From a virus, in the IMG/VR virus record IMGVR_UViG_3300049001_000044, positions 62,001 to 126,000 of that record: a stretch of DNA of 64,000 nucleotides, one strand, 5' to 3'. This document shows, in pieces, positions 15,839 to 23,798 of the stretch (positions are counted from its first letter, which is position 1; each line of letters begins with the position of its first letter). The translations under genes and the position numbers were made by a program. The notes beneath the pieces were generated by a model that was not told the DNA's origin, made no database searches, and saw only the letters and a list, made by a program, of their open reading frames with translations.

Positions 15839-16395
15839 GTGTTGAAGTTGAATTCGACAGGATCAACGTAGACGATCTCGATGCCAGAGGCCGTGGCCTT
15901 CTCGATCTCGTCCTTAACTCCGGTGGATTGGTCCCAACCTGGAAGCATGACGACGATCACCTTGTCGCAACGCTTAAGCAGGTTGATGGAGTAGTCGCCC
16001 CAGAAGTTGTAATCGCCCTCCATCCCTGGCGTCAGATGGATGGAGTAATGGTTGAAGAGTGGGCTGACGACGTGTTCGCCCGGATTCTTCATCATGTACA
16101 TCCCGCTGATACCCATGATCGCCGTCATGAGCACTTCCTTGTTCTCGTACTGCGAGTACGGGCCGGCCAGATAAACCAGCTTATGCCTGGGTTTATCCAG
16201 GACTTCGAAGCGAGAAGCGATGTAGGAGATGCCTCGCGCTTCCAGCAGCTCAACAAAGCAAGTGTTGGTGTCACTGGCAACTGTGTAAACCCTGCCAACT
16301 TCCAGCTTGAAGAGCCGGTCGTTTGGGAGCAATTCTTCGCTCTCTCCAGCATCAACGCAACGGAGCTGAGTGCCTGCGTGAATCATTTTCGACAT
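15811..16395 (-). CDS. Nucleoside deoxyribosyltransferase-fold protein (DUF1937-like)
   Basis: 194 aa. The N-terminal ~60 residues form a small beta domain. Then LVYLAGPYSQYENKE, the typical first strand and loop of nucleoside 2-deoxyribosyltransferase-like proteins, and CDKVIVVMLPGWDQSTGVKDE with the acidic active-site region. The fold cleaves N-glycosidic bonds of nucleotides. Lying between NAMPT and NMNAT, it may take part in NAD or nucleotide turnover. Confidence 0.75.
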   Translation of the reverse strand: MSKMIHAGTQLRCVDAGESEELLPNDRLFKLEVGRVYTVASDTNTCFVELLEARGISYIASRFEVLDKPRHKLVYLAGPYSQYENKEVLMTAIMGISGMYMMKNPGEHVVSPLFNHYSIHLTPGMEGDYNFWGDYSINLLKRCDKVIVVMLPGWDQSTGVKDEIEKATASGIEIVYVDPVEFNFNTAVFETYLK

Positions 16396-16398
16396 GAT

Positions 16399-16971
16399 TT
16401 AATCCTTTTGACGTGGGAGCAACTTGACGTAAGATGCTCCGAATTCTTTAACCACTGCATCGAAATCCTTTGCAGCTTCTGCGAGGTACTTCTTGTCCAA
16501 GCTGGTGATGCTCATGATTGGGAAGCCATACGCTTCTTCCTTCTCTGCAACTAGCGAGGTTTTGTTGTCCTCGTAAGTCAGGTAGAAAGGGCGGCCTTTC
16601 TCGAAGAATACCAGCACCACGATATCCATCTTGGCGATCTTATCTCGCTCACGCTTGGCATCGAAGGCACGATTGTGGAGATAGGTTCCCATCTGCTTCC
16701 ACCACTGCCGAATGAAGGTATAGTCCACACCCTGCTCCAGCAGATTTTCGGCGGTGTGAGCCAGATCATAGATGGTCAGTGTGTCCATCCCACCAGCAAC
16801 CAGCGTCATGTCGATGCGGTGCTTGTAGAGAAGGTAGGAGAGGAATCGATTCCTTACCGTGAACAGCTGGATTTCCCAGAACTCTTCGTCCTTCTCTTCA
16901 GTGATTCCCAGCGCCTTGATGACCTGTTCCTTGGTGGCCATCGTAGCGAGCATTTGTTGCAGGTCGTTCAT
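16399..16971 (-). CDS. Hypothetical protein (190 aa) in the NAD cluster
   Basis: Start MNDLQQMLATMAT at 16971 follows AAGGAACTACG. Mixed alpha/beta with FYLTYEDNK and YGFPIMSITSLDKK segments. No family recognised. Co-directional with the flanking NAD genes behind a phage promoter. Confidence 0.65.
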   Translation of the reverse strand: MNDLQQMLATMATKEQVIKALGITEEKDEEFWEIQLFTVRNRFLSYLLYKHRIDMTLVAGGMDTLTIYDLAHTAENLLEQGVDYTFIRQWWKQMGTYLHNRAFDAKRERDKIAKMDIVVLVFFEKGRPFYLTYEDNKTSLVAEKEEAYGFPIMSITSLDKKYLAEAAKDFDAVVKEFGASYVKLLPRQKD

Positions 16972-17006
16972 CGTAGTTCCTTCATCGAAAAGCATTCAGA
17001 TGATTC

Positions 17007-17040
17007 ATTGTAATGCTTTTCGATCGCATCAAAAACTGCA
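17007..17040 (-). promoter_or_regulatory. TGCAGTTTTTG-type promoter
   Basis: TGCAGTTTTTG, 17 nt, TACAAT on the minus strand. Drives the 190-aa gene and DUF1937-like gene. Confidence 0.75.
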
Positions 17041-17041
17041 G

Positions 17042-17203
17042 TTACAGGTGCTTTTCACCCACCATGGAAAATTCCTTAGGTGCCCAGAGGCGAGTGAACC
17101 TGGACCGCCTTACAACGACGATCATGCCAGGACTGTCTTGGTGCCACACGAGCAAATCTCGGTAGTCTACAACCCAGTCCCAAAAGTCCTTGAGGGCGGT
17201 CAT
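17042..17203 (-). CDS. Small hypothetical protein (53 aa)
   Basis: Begins MTALKDFWDWVVDYRDLLVW and ends MVGEKHL. AAGGACTGACC precedes the ATG; it starts 3 nt after the stop of NMNAT-Nudix and so is translationally linked to it. No family known. Confidence 0.6.
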   Translation of the reverse strand: MTALKDFWDWVVDYRDLLVWHQDSPGMIVVVRRSRFTRLWAPKEFSMVGEKHL

Positions 17204-17205
17204 GG

Positions 17206-18339
17206 TCAGTCCTTGATCAGGCCAACCATCGTGTCGATGATGGCGTGGTGATCTTCGAACCAGTTCTGCGGATTTGCACGTGCTTCCGAGATCGGCAGCC
17301 AGAAGGCCTTCGCGGTTTCGACGATGCCTTCAACCCCGCCAGTATCTTCCAGGGGAGCGAACTGGCCAGCCACTTTCGGCAGCGGCTTGGTATCGTCGAG
17401 GCGGTACAGGAATGCGAAGGTGATGGTGCGACCACGCAGCGAACGATTTGGATCGTCGAAGTATTCGTAATCGACGATCGAACCGCGGAGGATGTCCTCG
17501 GTGATTTCCTTCGCTCGCTTGCCTTCGGCTAGTCGCAGGCCGGTTTCTTCCAGCACTTCGGTGATCGCGGCTTCTTTCACTCGCTGCTTCGGCTTGACGA
17601 AGCCACCAGGCAGGGCCCACAGACCTTTGCCAGGCAATGCGCCGCGTTCGACGACGAGGATGTGGCCAGACTGGATGATGACGGAGTCGGCGGTGACGAA
17701 GGTTGGCGCGTAAGGAGCAAATGCCCAGCGTTCCTTGTATGCCTTGATGAAGTTGTATTCATCACGCAAAACGCCGAGAGTTGGCGTGGTGATGAAGTTG
17801 CGAAGGAAGCGATCGGTTGCTTCAGGAATATCCCGCCACGTCATGTAAGCGCCAGTGAACAGGCGATCGCGGAGAGCTGTGGCGTTGAGGTCTTCGCCGA
17901 CAGGGTGTGGGTCCTTGAAGTCCTTGCCCCATTGAGGGAAGCAGCGGAGGTACCAGGTGCTGTCATCGCGCTCGGAACCGGTCACGAAGATTTCCGGGTT
18001 GTCGAAGCCGAAGTCTCGCACAGCAGCTTGGACATTCTCCTGGACCGATTGGATCCATTTCGCGTCGTTGTACGGCTGATCAGGGAGGGGACGAATTTCG
18101 TAGGAGGTTTCTGCCGTTACTTGCAGATTACCGAGCACCCAGTTCGTGATGATCTGGCGGCGTTCGATGTAGGTGAAGGGGTTCTTGATGTCTCGGGATT
18201 TGTTAGCCGAGCCGACCAGAACTACAACGCCATCGTAATTTTGGAAGGCATTGTTGAGGACGTGAACGTGTCCGTTGTGGAGGGGTTGGAATCGACCGAT
18301 GTAGACGGCCACCCGCTTGCGGGGATTAGTGTTTGCCAT
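17206..18339 (-). CDS. nadM: Bifunctional NMN adenylyltransferase / Nudix hydrolase
   Basis: 377 aa, two domains. Residues 1-180 are an [21 protein letters not shown] (HxGH-type ATP site) and later DLNATALRD (ISSTxxR-like). Residues about 215-377 are a Nudix hydrolase, with the box spread over [18 protein letters not shown] and LEETGL. This NadM-Nudix fusion is a known architecture that makes NAD+ from NMN and hydrolyses ADP-ribose. It completes the NAMPT pathway. GAGGAGCTCG precedes the start. Confidence 0.95.
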   Translation of the reverse strand: MANTNPRKRVAVYIGRFQPLHNGHVHVLNNAFQNYDGVVVLVGSANKSRDIKNPFTYIERRQIITNWVLGNLQVTAETSYEIRPLPDQPYNDAKWIQSVQENVQAAVRDFGFDNPEIFVTGSERDDSTWYLRCFPQWGKDFKDPHPVGEDLNATALRDRLFTGAYMTWRDIPEATDRFLRNFITTPTLGVLRDEYNFIKAYKERWAFAPYAPTFVTADSVIIQSGHILVVERGALPGKGLWALPGGFVKPKQRVKEAAITEVLEETGLRLAEGKRAKEITEDILRGSIVDYEYFDDPNRSLRGRTITFAFLYRLDDTKPLPKVAGQFAPLEDTGGVEGIVETAKAFWLPISEARANPQNWFEDHHAIIDTMVGLIKD

Positions 18340-18396
18340 TTTCGAGCTCCTCGTAGTTGGCGTTGGTTTCCTTGGCGTCTATCGCCTCGGTGAAAT

Positions 18397-18404
18397 TATT
18401 TACT
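18397..18404 (-). promoter_or_regulatory. Late-type promoter, AGTAAATA
   Basis: Late-like octamer upstream of NMNAT-Nudix, overlapping the stop of the lipoprotein gene. Confidence 0.45.
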
Positions 18405-18639
18405 GGTTCTGGCGGTAGATTGATTCAGGAACAGTGGTGTAGACCCAGCCTGGATCGCCATCCTTATAGCAGCCGAAGTCAGTGACTCTTCCCATTGGGG
18501 CATTAATGCTGTTCAACGTGGTTACCGACATGTCATGCTGTTTGCAGTAGGTTTCTGCTCTCACACGATCTTCAGCAGTTCGTCCAGCGCAGCCCACCAG
18601 GGAGAGGGTAAGCACCATCATCAGAATTTTCTTCATCAT
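18400..18639 (-). CDS. Small lipoprotein
   Basis: 79 aa. Signal peptide MMKKILMMVLTLSLVGC with lipobox LVGC, then a short periplasmic domain with two more Cys. Could be an outer-membrane spanin or a superinfection/adsorption factor; no partner spanin is visible. Confidence 0.75.
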   Translation of the reverse strand: MMKKILMMVLTLSLVGCAGRTAEDRVRAETYCKQHDMSVTTLNSINAPMGRVTDFGCYKDGDPGWVYTTVPESIYRQNQ

Positions 18640-18654
18640 CTTTTCAGCTGCATT

Positions 18655-18822
18655 TTACTGGAGACGCTTGATGTCTTGCTTCAGGTCAGCGATTTTCTTC
18701 ATCGTGCCTGGAACGTCGTAGGCCTTGCCTTGGCGCTTCTTCTGCAGGGCTTCCTGCATTTCAGCCTCGAGCTGGTTAATGCGATCCTGCAGCACCTTGA
18801 TTTTCTTGTCGTTCTTTGCCAT
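18655..18822 (-). CDS. Small coiled-coil protein (55 aa)
   Basis: Begins MAKNDKKIKVLQDRINQLEA and ends KQDIKRLQ, almost entirely heptad-like helix. GGGAGAACTGA precedes the ATG. Upstream of the lipoprotein in the same unit. Confidence 0.65.
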   Translation of the reverse strand: MAKNDKKIKVLQDRINQLEAEMQEALQKKRQGKAYDVPGTMKKIADLKQDIKRLQ

Positions 18823-18910
18823 TCAGTTCTCCCATGTGATGATTAGTTTTCGACAGCAGCTCCTGCAGTCGTTGACCTTGCTCTTTAACTTTGTCAAGTA
18901 GAGTATTCAT
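18776..18910 (-). CDS. Possible leaderless small ORF (44 aa)
   Basis: Begins MNTLLDKVKEQGQRLQELL. The ATG is exactly 6 nt after a TAAAAT -10 box, so it could be translated from a leaderless mRNA. It overlaps the 55-aa gene out of frame over 47 nt. It could simply be the leader of that gene. Confidence 0.35.
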   Translation of the reverse strand: MNTLLDKVKEQGQRLQELLSKTNHHMGELNGKERQENQGAAGSH

Positions 18911-18916
18911 AAGAGC

Positions 18917-18950
18917 ATTTTACACGAGAGTACACACAACAAAAACTGCA
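18917..18950 (-). promoter_or_regulatory. TGCAGTTTTTG-type promoter
   Basis: TGCAGTTTTTG, 17 nt, TAAAAT; upstream of the coiled-coil and lipoprotein genes. Confidence 0.7.
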
Positions 18951-18969
18951 GTAGGTCCTTAGAGCATAG

Positions 18970-19055
18970 TCTGGGACCTCTAAATGAGGCCCAGAGATGA
19001 CACAGGGACCTCGATGACAGCTTTATCATCAAAGGTCCCTGAGGTCTCTGAGCAC
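18970..19055. repeat. Intergenic hairpin repeat 2
   Basis: Contains AATGAGGCCCAGAGATG, a long hairpin with arms AGGGACCT/AGGTCCCT, and GAGGTCTCTGAGCACCT, the same arm as repeat 1. Confidence 0.7.
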
Positions 19056-19056
19056 C

Positions 19057-19368
19057 TTACAGAGTTTTCGCGATCTGAATCGAGGAGGTTTGTTGCAGGT
19101 ACTGTTGTTGGACGTTCTCCGCAGGAGTGAACTTCACGAGGACGCTATTTGCGGGAATCTCCAAGGTCTCAATCTCTGGATTCGAGAGAGTCCATGGCAC
19201 GAACGCCAGTCCTAGTTGACCTGGGCGAACTTGCTGGAATTGGAGAATGTGGGGACGACGAACGACGTAGGAGGTTGGCTTGTCGCTGCCCAAGAGAGTG
19301 AGAGTGCTCTTCAGTTCGGTGACGAGCTCTTCACCGGTGATCATTTTCAGGGAAACGATTTCAGACAT
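19057..19368 (-). CDS. Sm-like small protein
   Basis: 103 aa. The N-terminus IVSLKMITGEELVTEL, the middle YVVRRPHILQF and the C-terminal strand EIPANSVLVKFTP match the pattern of Sm/Hfq-like five-stranded proteins found in T4-related phages. An RNA-binding role is inferred from the fold only. Confidence 0.55.
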   Translation of the reverse strand: MSEIVSLKMITGEELVTELKSTLTLLGSDKPTSYVVRRPHILQFQQVRPGQLGLAFVPWTLSNPEIETLEIPANSVLVKFTPAENVQQQYLQQTSSIQIAKTL

Positions 19369-19390
19369 GTGGGTGATCCTAAAAAGAAAA

Positions 19391-19412
19391 TAGTGGAGCT
19401 ATTTAGCTCCAC
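19391..19412 (-). terminator. Terminator
   Basis: GTGGAGCTA/TAGCTCCAC stem with minus-strand tail TTTTCTTTTT, after the HAD gene. Confidence 0.8.
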
Positions 19413-19435
19413 TACCGGATCAGATGTCTGGCTTG

Positions 19436-20071
19436 TTAGGCAGCTTGGGGTGTTGCCTTCTCGAGGGTACGGGTGATGCGGCGCTTTACGATGGGTGTGC
19501 GGATTTTGGCCATCTTCTGCTGGTATTCTTTCAGCTTGTCACCCAGGTTTTCCACACCCAGGAACGTGCTGATCCGATCCAGGTCCTTCCACGTGATGCC
19601 CTCGAGGTAGGATTCGGCGCAGATGTGGAAGGTCTCACGCTCCTCATCCGTGATTTCACGGTAGTACTCGGCCTCGTCCTCGATCACGACGAAGTTGTCA
19701 GTGAGGTGTTCCTTGTGCCGTGCCAGCCACTGGCGGATTTCCGTCAATTTGCTGGTACGCTGGGCGTAGCGGGCTTGGCCATGGACAGTGCACCAGTCAT
19801 CGTGGATTTTCAGGAACAGACCGTTCTCGAAAAAGATGCGCTCCCAGCTTTCCTTGCTGTCCGTCGAGGTGCCGTCGAACGGGCTGGTCATGCCCACACG
19901 ATGGGAGCTGATGACGACGCGAAGATTGGGAACAGCCCAGTCCAGGAAGTTCAGCATGCCCACAGCGCAGGGGTCGAACTGCCAGCCATAGCGGGGAACG
20001 ATGTTCTTGGGCATGAAGAGGGCGCGGCCAGGGACCATCGGTCCGTCAACGTCAAAAAACAGAATTGGCAT
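19436..20071 (-). CDS. HAD-like domain protein
   Basis: 211 aa. FFDVDGPM is HAD motif I (nucleophile Asp plus second Asp), LRVVISSHR is motif II, and FVVIEDEAEYY resembles motif IV. The group includes phosphatases and polynucleotide-end-processing proteins. A role in RNA or DNA end repair is possible given other repair genes here. Confidence 0.75.
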   Translation of the reverse strand: MPILFFDVDGPMVPGRALFMPKNIVPRYGWQFDPCAVGMLNFLDWAVPNLRVVISSHRVGMTSPFDGTSTDSKESWERIFFENGLFLKIHDDWCTVHGQARYAQRTSKLTEIRQWLARHKEHLTDNFVVIEDEAEYYREITDEERETFHICAESYLEGITWKDLDRISTFLGVENLGDKLKEYQQKMAKIRTPIVKRRITRTLEKATPQAA

Positions 20072-20085
20072 AAGTCCTCCCTGGG

Positions 20086-20259
20086 TTAGAACCCGGTATC
20101 GTCTTTGTTGTAGATGAAGGCCGAGATCAGAAACGCGGTCGCCTGCTCGAGAATCTTCCCTTCCAGAGGGATAGCATTCCCAAAGTCGTCCATGATGAAG
20201 GTCCGCAGATCCTCATCCTTGTAGATGGGGCCGTTAGGCCCATGGAGAACCCGCATCAT
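20086..20259 (-). CDS. Small hypothetical protein (57 aa)
   Basis: Begins MMRVLHGPNGPIYKDEDLRT and ends YNKDDTGF. GAGGAACTGCGCA lies upstream, and the ATG overlaps the stop of the preceding gene. Unknown function. Confidence 0.6.
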   Translation of the reverse strand: MMRVLHGPNGPIYKDEDLRTFIMDDFGNAIPLEGKILEQATAFLISAFIYNKDDTGF

Positions 20260-20432
20260 TTGCGCAGTTCCTCAACAATGCGGGTTACCTCATCGAGGTC
20301 GGCTTCTTCCAGTGCCGCGTCGTAAGTGAGCATGTCCACGGCGATCGCGCGAGCATCCATTCCGGTGAAGTCGTAGCCGTTTTCGGCCGCGTTCTTCAGT
20401 GCTTCACGTACCAGTTCTTTGAGCTTGTCCAT
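20256..20432 (-). CDS. Small hypothetical protein (58 aa)
   Basis: Begins MDKLKELVREALKNAAENGY and ends RIVEELRK; acidic and helical. GCAGGAGGCGAG precedes the ATG. Overlaps the DUF4031 gene by 29 nt. Confidence 0.65.
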   Translation of the reverse strand: MDKLKELVREALKNAAENGYDFTGMDARAIAVDMLTYDAALEEADLDEVTRIVEELRK

Positions 20433-20685
20433 CTCGCCTCCTGCAAATGTTCACTAGTTCCCTCGAAGTAATGCTCGAGGCTCCAAGCTGGAGAGCCAAA
20501 TCTCGCTGCTCCCCGGAGATGTCGTAGTGCGGGTACTTCGTGTTCTTGTGGAAGAAGTGGGGTTTGATTCCCACCTTCTCCGCAAATTCGTGCATCTCTT
20601 CGTATGTGTCGGCCACGAGGTGAGCGTAGGATTTCCTTCCCTTACTCCCCTTTTTCCAAGTGGCCCCATCCACGTACACTCCCAT
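20404..20685 (-). CDS. DUF4031-family protein
   Basis: 93 aa. MGVYVDGATWKKGSKGRK, then HLVADTYEEMHEFAEKVG and PHYDIS match the DUF4031 pattern, a small phage/bacterial family of unknown activity. Starts at a TGATG junction with the SprT gene. Confidence 0.75.
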   Translation of the reverse strand: MGVYVDGATWKKGSKGRKSYAHLVADTYEEMHEFAEKVGIKPHFFHKNTKYPHYDISGEQRDLALQLGASSITSRELVNICRRRDGQAQRTGT

Positions 20686-21437
20686 CACTTGCCTTTCGAC
20701 AGGTGCTTGATGACCTCGACTGCGTGTCCGCACGGGGAGAACACGGAGGCAGACCTGATCGTCGGGAACTTCTTGGAGAGCAGCTCACCAAGTTGCCTGA
20801 ACTCCTTCTCCATCATGAGCTGCTCCACGGTCGGTTCCGCTTCCAAGCTGATGTCGAAGCCCAGGCGCTGCTTCAGGGCCTCCATCTCCTCTTCGTTCAG
20901 GGTCCCGATCTTGGCGATAATCTCGCCCACTTTCCTGCCGCCCGGCTTTCGTGGCCCGTGCTTCTTGCGAACCGGGAGTTGGATCGAGGAAGGGTCGTAG
21001 ACGTGCTTGATGACGTCCTTCCAAGTTTGGCCTGGCTTCGGCCCGCGATCCAGGAACTCCATCACGATCCGCCACTCCTGACCATGGGCCATGACCTTCC
21101 CATTTCCAAGAGAGGGGTTCTCCTTGCGGAGGATTGGGGCAACGTGCTTGGTGGCGATGTGGGCTACCTCGTGTGGAATCGTCTCCAAGATGTAGTCGCT
21201 CTCGTTCTCCACCAGGAACACCGGATGGAAACGCAGGACGTTCAACGAGGGCATTGCCATCCCGCAGGTGAGCGTCTTCAAATCGTACCGGATTTCCGGC
21301 ATGCCCAACTTCAATTTCCACTTCTTGTTGCAAGCGTCGAGGGTTTCTTTAACCCTGGCTTCGCACTTGGCCTTGAGTTCGTCCGTGAGCAATACGGCTT
21401 CACGTTCCATGAACTTGATCTGCTTCTTCTTTTTCAC
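20685..21437 (-). CDS. SprT-like zinc metalloprotease
   Basis: 250 aa. The zinc site is ETIPHEVAHIATKHV (HExxH-type), with a following AHGQEWRIVM, the SprT signature. The C-terminal part (about 150-250) is basic. SprT/SPRTN proteases cut DNA-bound proteins. Starts at GTG (21437) behind GGAGGTTGTAG. The 21438-21535 gap contains AT-rich promoter-like sequence (TATTATAGCC). Confidence 0.85.
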   Translation of the reverse strand: MKKKKQIKFMEREAVLLTDELKAKCEARVKETLDACNKKWKLKLGMPEIRYDLKTLTCGMAMPSLNVLRFHPVFLVENESDYILETIPHEVAHIATKHVAPILRKENPSLGNGKVMAHGQEWRIVMEFLDRGPKPGQTWKDVIKHVYDPSSIQLPVRKKHGPRKPGGRKVGEIIAKIGTLNEEEMEALKQRLGFDISLEAEPTVEQLMMEKEFRQLGELLSKKFPTIRSASVFSPCGHAVEVIKHLSKGK

Positions 21438-21535
21438 CTACAACCTCCGTTGCTGCATTCGATAAGGCTATAATATCACAACCTGATAGAAAGTACACAG
21501 GCAAAATTGTAACAAGCCAGACTTCCTGTTACAAG

Positions 21536-22078
21536 TTACTCAAAGGAAACAAGTCCTCCCATACTCGCATTCATTTGCTCTATTAAAGCAACCCGTTCTT
21601 GGCGGAGTTCTTCGAGCTTAGCGGCATTCGCGGTTGGTAGTTTCAACTCCATTTGGAAAAGGGTGCGAAGTTCCATGAGGAGTTGACCCAAGTGATTTAA
21701 GCCGTTGCCACTGCCCACAGGCGAGACACCCCAGAAGCGGTCGCCCCAAGAGTTGCCCTCAATGAGTATGGCATCTTTCGTGTCGATGAGTAGTTGTTTC
21801 AGGTGGGGATTTTGGTCGAACTTGGCGAAGAGGATTTCCGCCATGACCTCAACTTTGATGTCGTCCCAGTCCGGACGAATGAGGATTTGCCTTCCATATC
21901 TCTTAGCTTGGCCTGGAGACAGATGTAGGAATTTACGTCTTACGAGTGGGTGTTCGGATTTTGCAGCTTGGAAGGCAGCTTCACTGTGGGCCCAAGTGAA
22001 TCCATCCCACGTGAAGCTGCAAAGATAAAAGTTCGATAGGAAACGGTAGTCTCCCTGGAACTCAAGTATTTTTGCCAT
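21536..22078 (-). CDS. NADAR domain protein (YbiA/DUF1768 family)
   Basis: 180 aa. FQGDYRFLSNFY, then HSEAAFQAAKSEHP and the final WGVSPVGSGNGLNHLGQLLM are the conserved NADAR blocks. NADARs act on ADP-ribose N-glycosidic bonds; some remove ADP-ribose from guanine in DNA and so reverse DarT-type toxins. With NAMPT and NMNAT-Nudix nearby, a counter-defence role is plausible. Confidence 0.9.
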   Translation of the reverse strand: MAKILEFQGDYRFLSNFYLCSFTWDGFTWAHSEAAFQAAKSEHPLVRRKFLHLSPGQAKRYGRQILIRPDWDDIKVEVMAEILFAKFDQNPHLKQLLIDTKDAILIEGNSWGDRFWGVSPVGSGNGLNHLGQLLMELRTLFQMELKLPTANAAKLEELRQERVALIEQMNASMGGLVSFE

Positions 22079-22364
22079 CGGTCTTTTTACGACGCTTCTT
22101 CTTAGGAGGCGTCGTCACTATCTTGTTGAACAGTAAACGAGTGTCGTAAATGACGCCTCTATCCATCAGCACGTCCATGTGGCGTTGATCCAACTGGAAG
22201 TGGTTCTGATGCAGAAGAATGCCGTACTTTGACGCGGCAAAGTTGGCTGCCTGAATTGTGTCTACCCTTCCCCATTGATCGGAGAAGTTGTAGTAAAGCA
22301 GAAGCACGTCTATTTCTAGATCTGAGATATTATTATCGAAGGTGTTATTCTTGCTTAGGTCCAC
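22062..22364 (-). CDS. Hypothetical protein (100 aa)
   Basis: Ends in a basic tail PPKKKRRKKTDGKNT after a mixed alpha/beta body. Overlaps NADAR by 17 nt, so co-translated with it. Not recognised. Confidence 0.65.
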   Translation of the reverse strand: MDLSKNNTFDNNISDLEIDVLLLYYNFSDQWGRVDTIQAANFAASKYGILLHQNHFQLDQRHMDVLMDRGVIYDTRLLFNKIVTTPPKKKRRKKTDGKNT

Positions 22365-22403
22365 CTTGGGTGCCTCCGTACGGCGTATTGCGACAGCTCT
22401 ATT

Positions 22404-22604
22404 TTACTTCGGCGGGCGAGTAAAAATTACTTCGACCAGAGTCGAAGTGTCCTCACGATAATAAACCGAGAACCCAGCTGCAAGAGCATCGGCCTCGGGC
22501 GTACCAGTCACTGTAGTTGGATCATACGCTACAGTAACGACTACGGCCCCAGCTTCCGCCAGGGCCTGTAGATTCTTTTTCTGCGTTTCGGTAAAGTTAC
22601 GCAT
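22404..22604 (-). CDS. Small hypothetical protein (66 aa)
   Basis: MRNFTETQKKNLQALAEAGA, then a beta region. Adjacent to the next gene with no gap. Function unknown. Confidence 0.65.
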   Translation of the reverse strand: MRNFTETQKKNLQALAEAGAVVVTVAYDPTTVTGTPEADALAAGFSVYYREDTSTLVEVIFTRPPK

Positions 22605-22922
22605 TCAATCCTTTTCTCGGGAGACCGCCTCCTCGAAGATATCCCACATGGAGTTCTTCCATCCAGGCAACGTCGTGATATCGGTCCCCTTGTTAATCAT
22701 GCCAATTACAGTGTGTCCTTCGTCCTTCGTGAGGCGGACTTCTCCGACAGTGACTGCGTTAATCAACTCAACTGAATAACCCAGGTCTTCCTCAGCGTAT
22801 CCTTGACCGTATGGATGACGTTCAATACCATGGTGCTCCACCCTGTAGGTGATAAGCACGTCCATCATATCCACGCCTGCATCGCAAAGCAAATCAAAGT
22901 CGCGGTAAACCAAAGTCTTCAT
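22605..22922 (-). CDS. Hypothetical protein (105 aa)
   Basis: Begins MKTLVYRDFDLLCDAGVD. Start chosen at the second ATG of TTG-ATG-ATG, which best spaces GGGA. A late promoter lies at 22939-22946. Not recognised. Confidence 0.6.
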   Translation of the reverse strand: MKTLVYRDFDLLCDAGVDMMDVLITYRVEHHGIERHPYGQGYAEEDLGYSVELINAVTVGEVRLTKDEGHTVIGMINKGTDITTLPGWKNSMWDIFEEAVSREKD

Positions 22923-22938
22923 CATCAATCCCGTTCAG

Positions 22939-22946
22939 TATTTATT
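22939..22946 (-). promoter_or_regulatory. Late promoter, AATAAATA
   Basis: T4-type late octamer overlapping the stop of the dimethylargininase-like gene, about 17 nt before the next start codon. Confidence 0.6.
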
Positions 22947-23721
22947 CAATCATCTCAATGGCAAGTCGCTTGCACGAGTTACCGAATTCGCTCGTATCAA
23001 CGATGATCACATCGTACCCTCTGTCCTCCAGGGTCTTCTTCAGCTGAGGCGTGATCTTCGATACGATAATTGTATCATGTATCGAAATCGCGTTACACAC
23101 CATATTCAATGCATCCTCCTCAGTTATCTCGATCATCTTGCCTTCGTACCACATCTCGATGTTCATCTTCGAGTGCGGATGGAAAGCGTTCGGGTACCAA
23201 AGTAGGTCACCAGTATCTAGCGTGTTCATCACCATGCTCAGGTGATAGAAGCGAGGGTCCTTCAACAGGATGGGACGTACGATGATATCCGCTTCATCGA
23301 GCAGGTCGTCAAGGTGGGCTTTGAACTTGTGGGAGCTGCGATGACCGAAGCCAAACCACAGATGCTTGCGATCGTGACTAATGACTACATCACTGCCTTC
23401 GAACGTGTCAGGACGTTCTTCGCCCCCGTACGATGGGTTGTAGAGGATGTCAAAGCGATGTTCTTGGAACCACTCGGCAATGAAGTGCTCATCGACTTGG
23501 CGTCGTGCGTGCTTAAAGCGGCCCACTATGAAGTCGTTTTTGTACACTGTTCCATAGTCGCCGCAATAGACGCTATCTACTCGCTTCGATGGAGTGTCAG
23601 GCATGACGATCACGTCCGCACCGACGTCGAGCAGCATATTGCGCAGATCGCTCCACTGTTGATACTCCTTGAACGTCGTGTCAGGAGCGGATGGGGTTGT
23701 CATGATGAATTGCTTGGTCAT
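22942..23721 (-). CDS. Dimethylargininase / arginine deiminase-like enzyme
   Basis: 259 aa. Fits the guanidine-modifying superfamily: substrate Asp/Glu in RPDTFEGSDVVI, a mid His region (YHLSMVMNTLDTGDLLWYP), and a C-terminal Cys in EFGNSCKRL as nucleophile. Members hydrolyse arginine, methylarginine or agmatine. The substrate in infection is unknown. No Shine-Dalgarno precedes the first ATG; an in-frame ATG is six codons later. Confidence 0.75.
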   Translation of the reverse strand: MTKQFIMTTPSAPDTTFKEYQQWSDLRNMLLDVGADVIVMPDTPSKRVDSVYCGDYGTVYKNDFIVGRFKHARRQVDEHFIAEWFQEHRFDILYNPSYGGEERPDTFEGSDVVISHDRKHLWFGFGHRSSHKFKAHLDDLLDEADIIVRPILLKDPRFYHLSMVMNTLDTGDLLWYPNAFHPHSKMNIEMWYEGKMIEITEEDALNMVCNAISIHDTIIVSKITPQLKKTLEDRGYDVIIVDTSEFGNSCKRLAIEMIE

Positions 23722-23761
23722 AAGAAGTATGGTTAGTTGGCCTACAAGTGTATCTATCCCA

Positions 23762-23769
23762 AATAAATA
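23762..23769 (+). promoter_or_regulatory. Late promoter, AATAAATA
   Basis: T4-type late octamer for the rightward 182-aa and HNH genes. Confidence 0.65.
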
Positions 23770-23798
23770 TCCTGACCCCTAACAACATGGACGATACC

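Noticed and set aside
20785-21333. Alternative 182-codon frame inside the SprT gene
   Set aside because: Shadow frame; the SprT frame has a zinc-protease motif and ribosome site.
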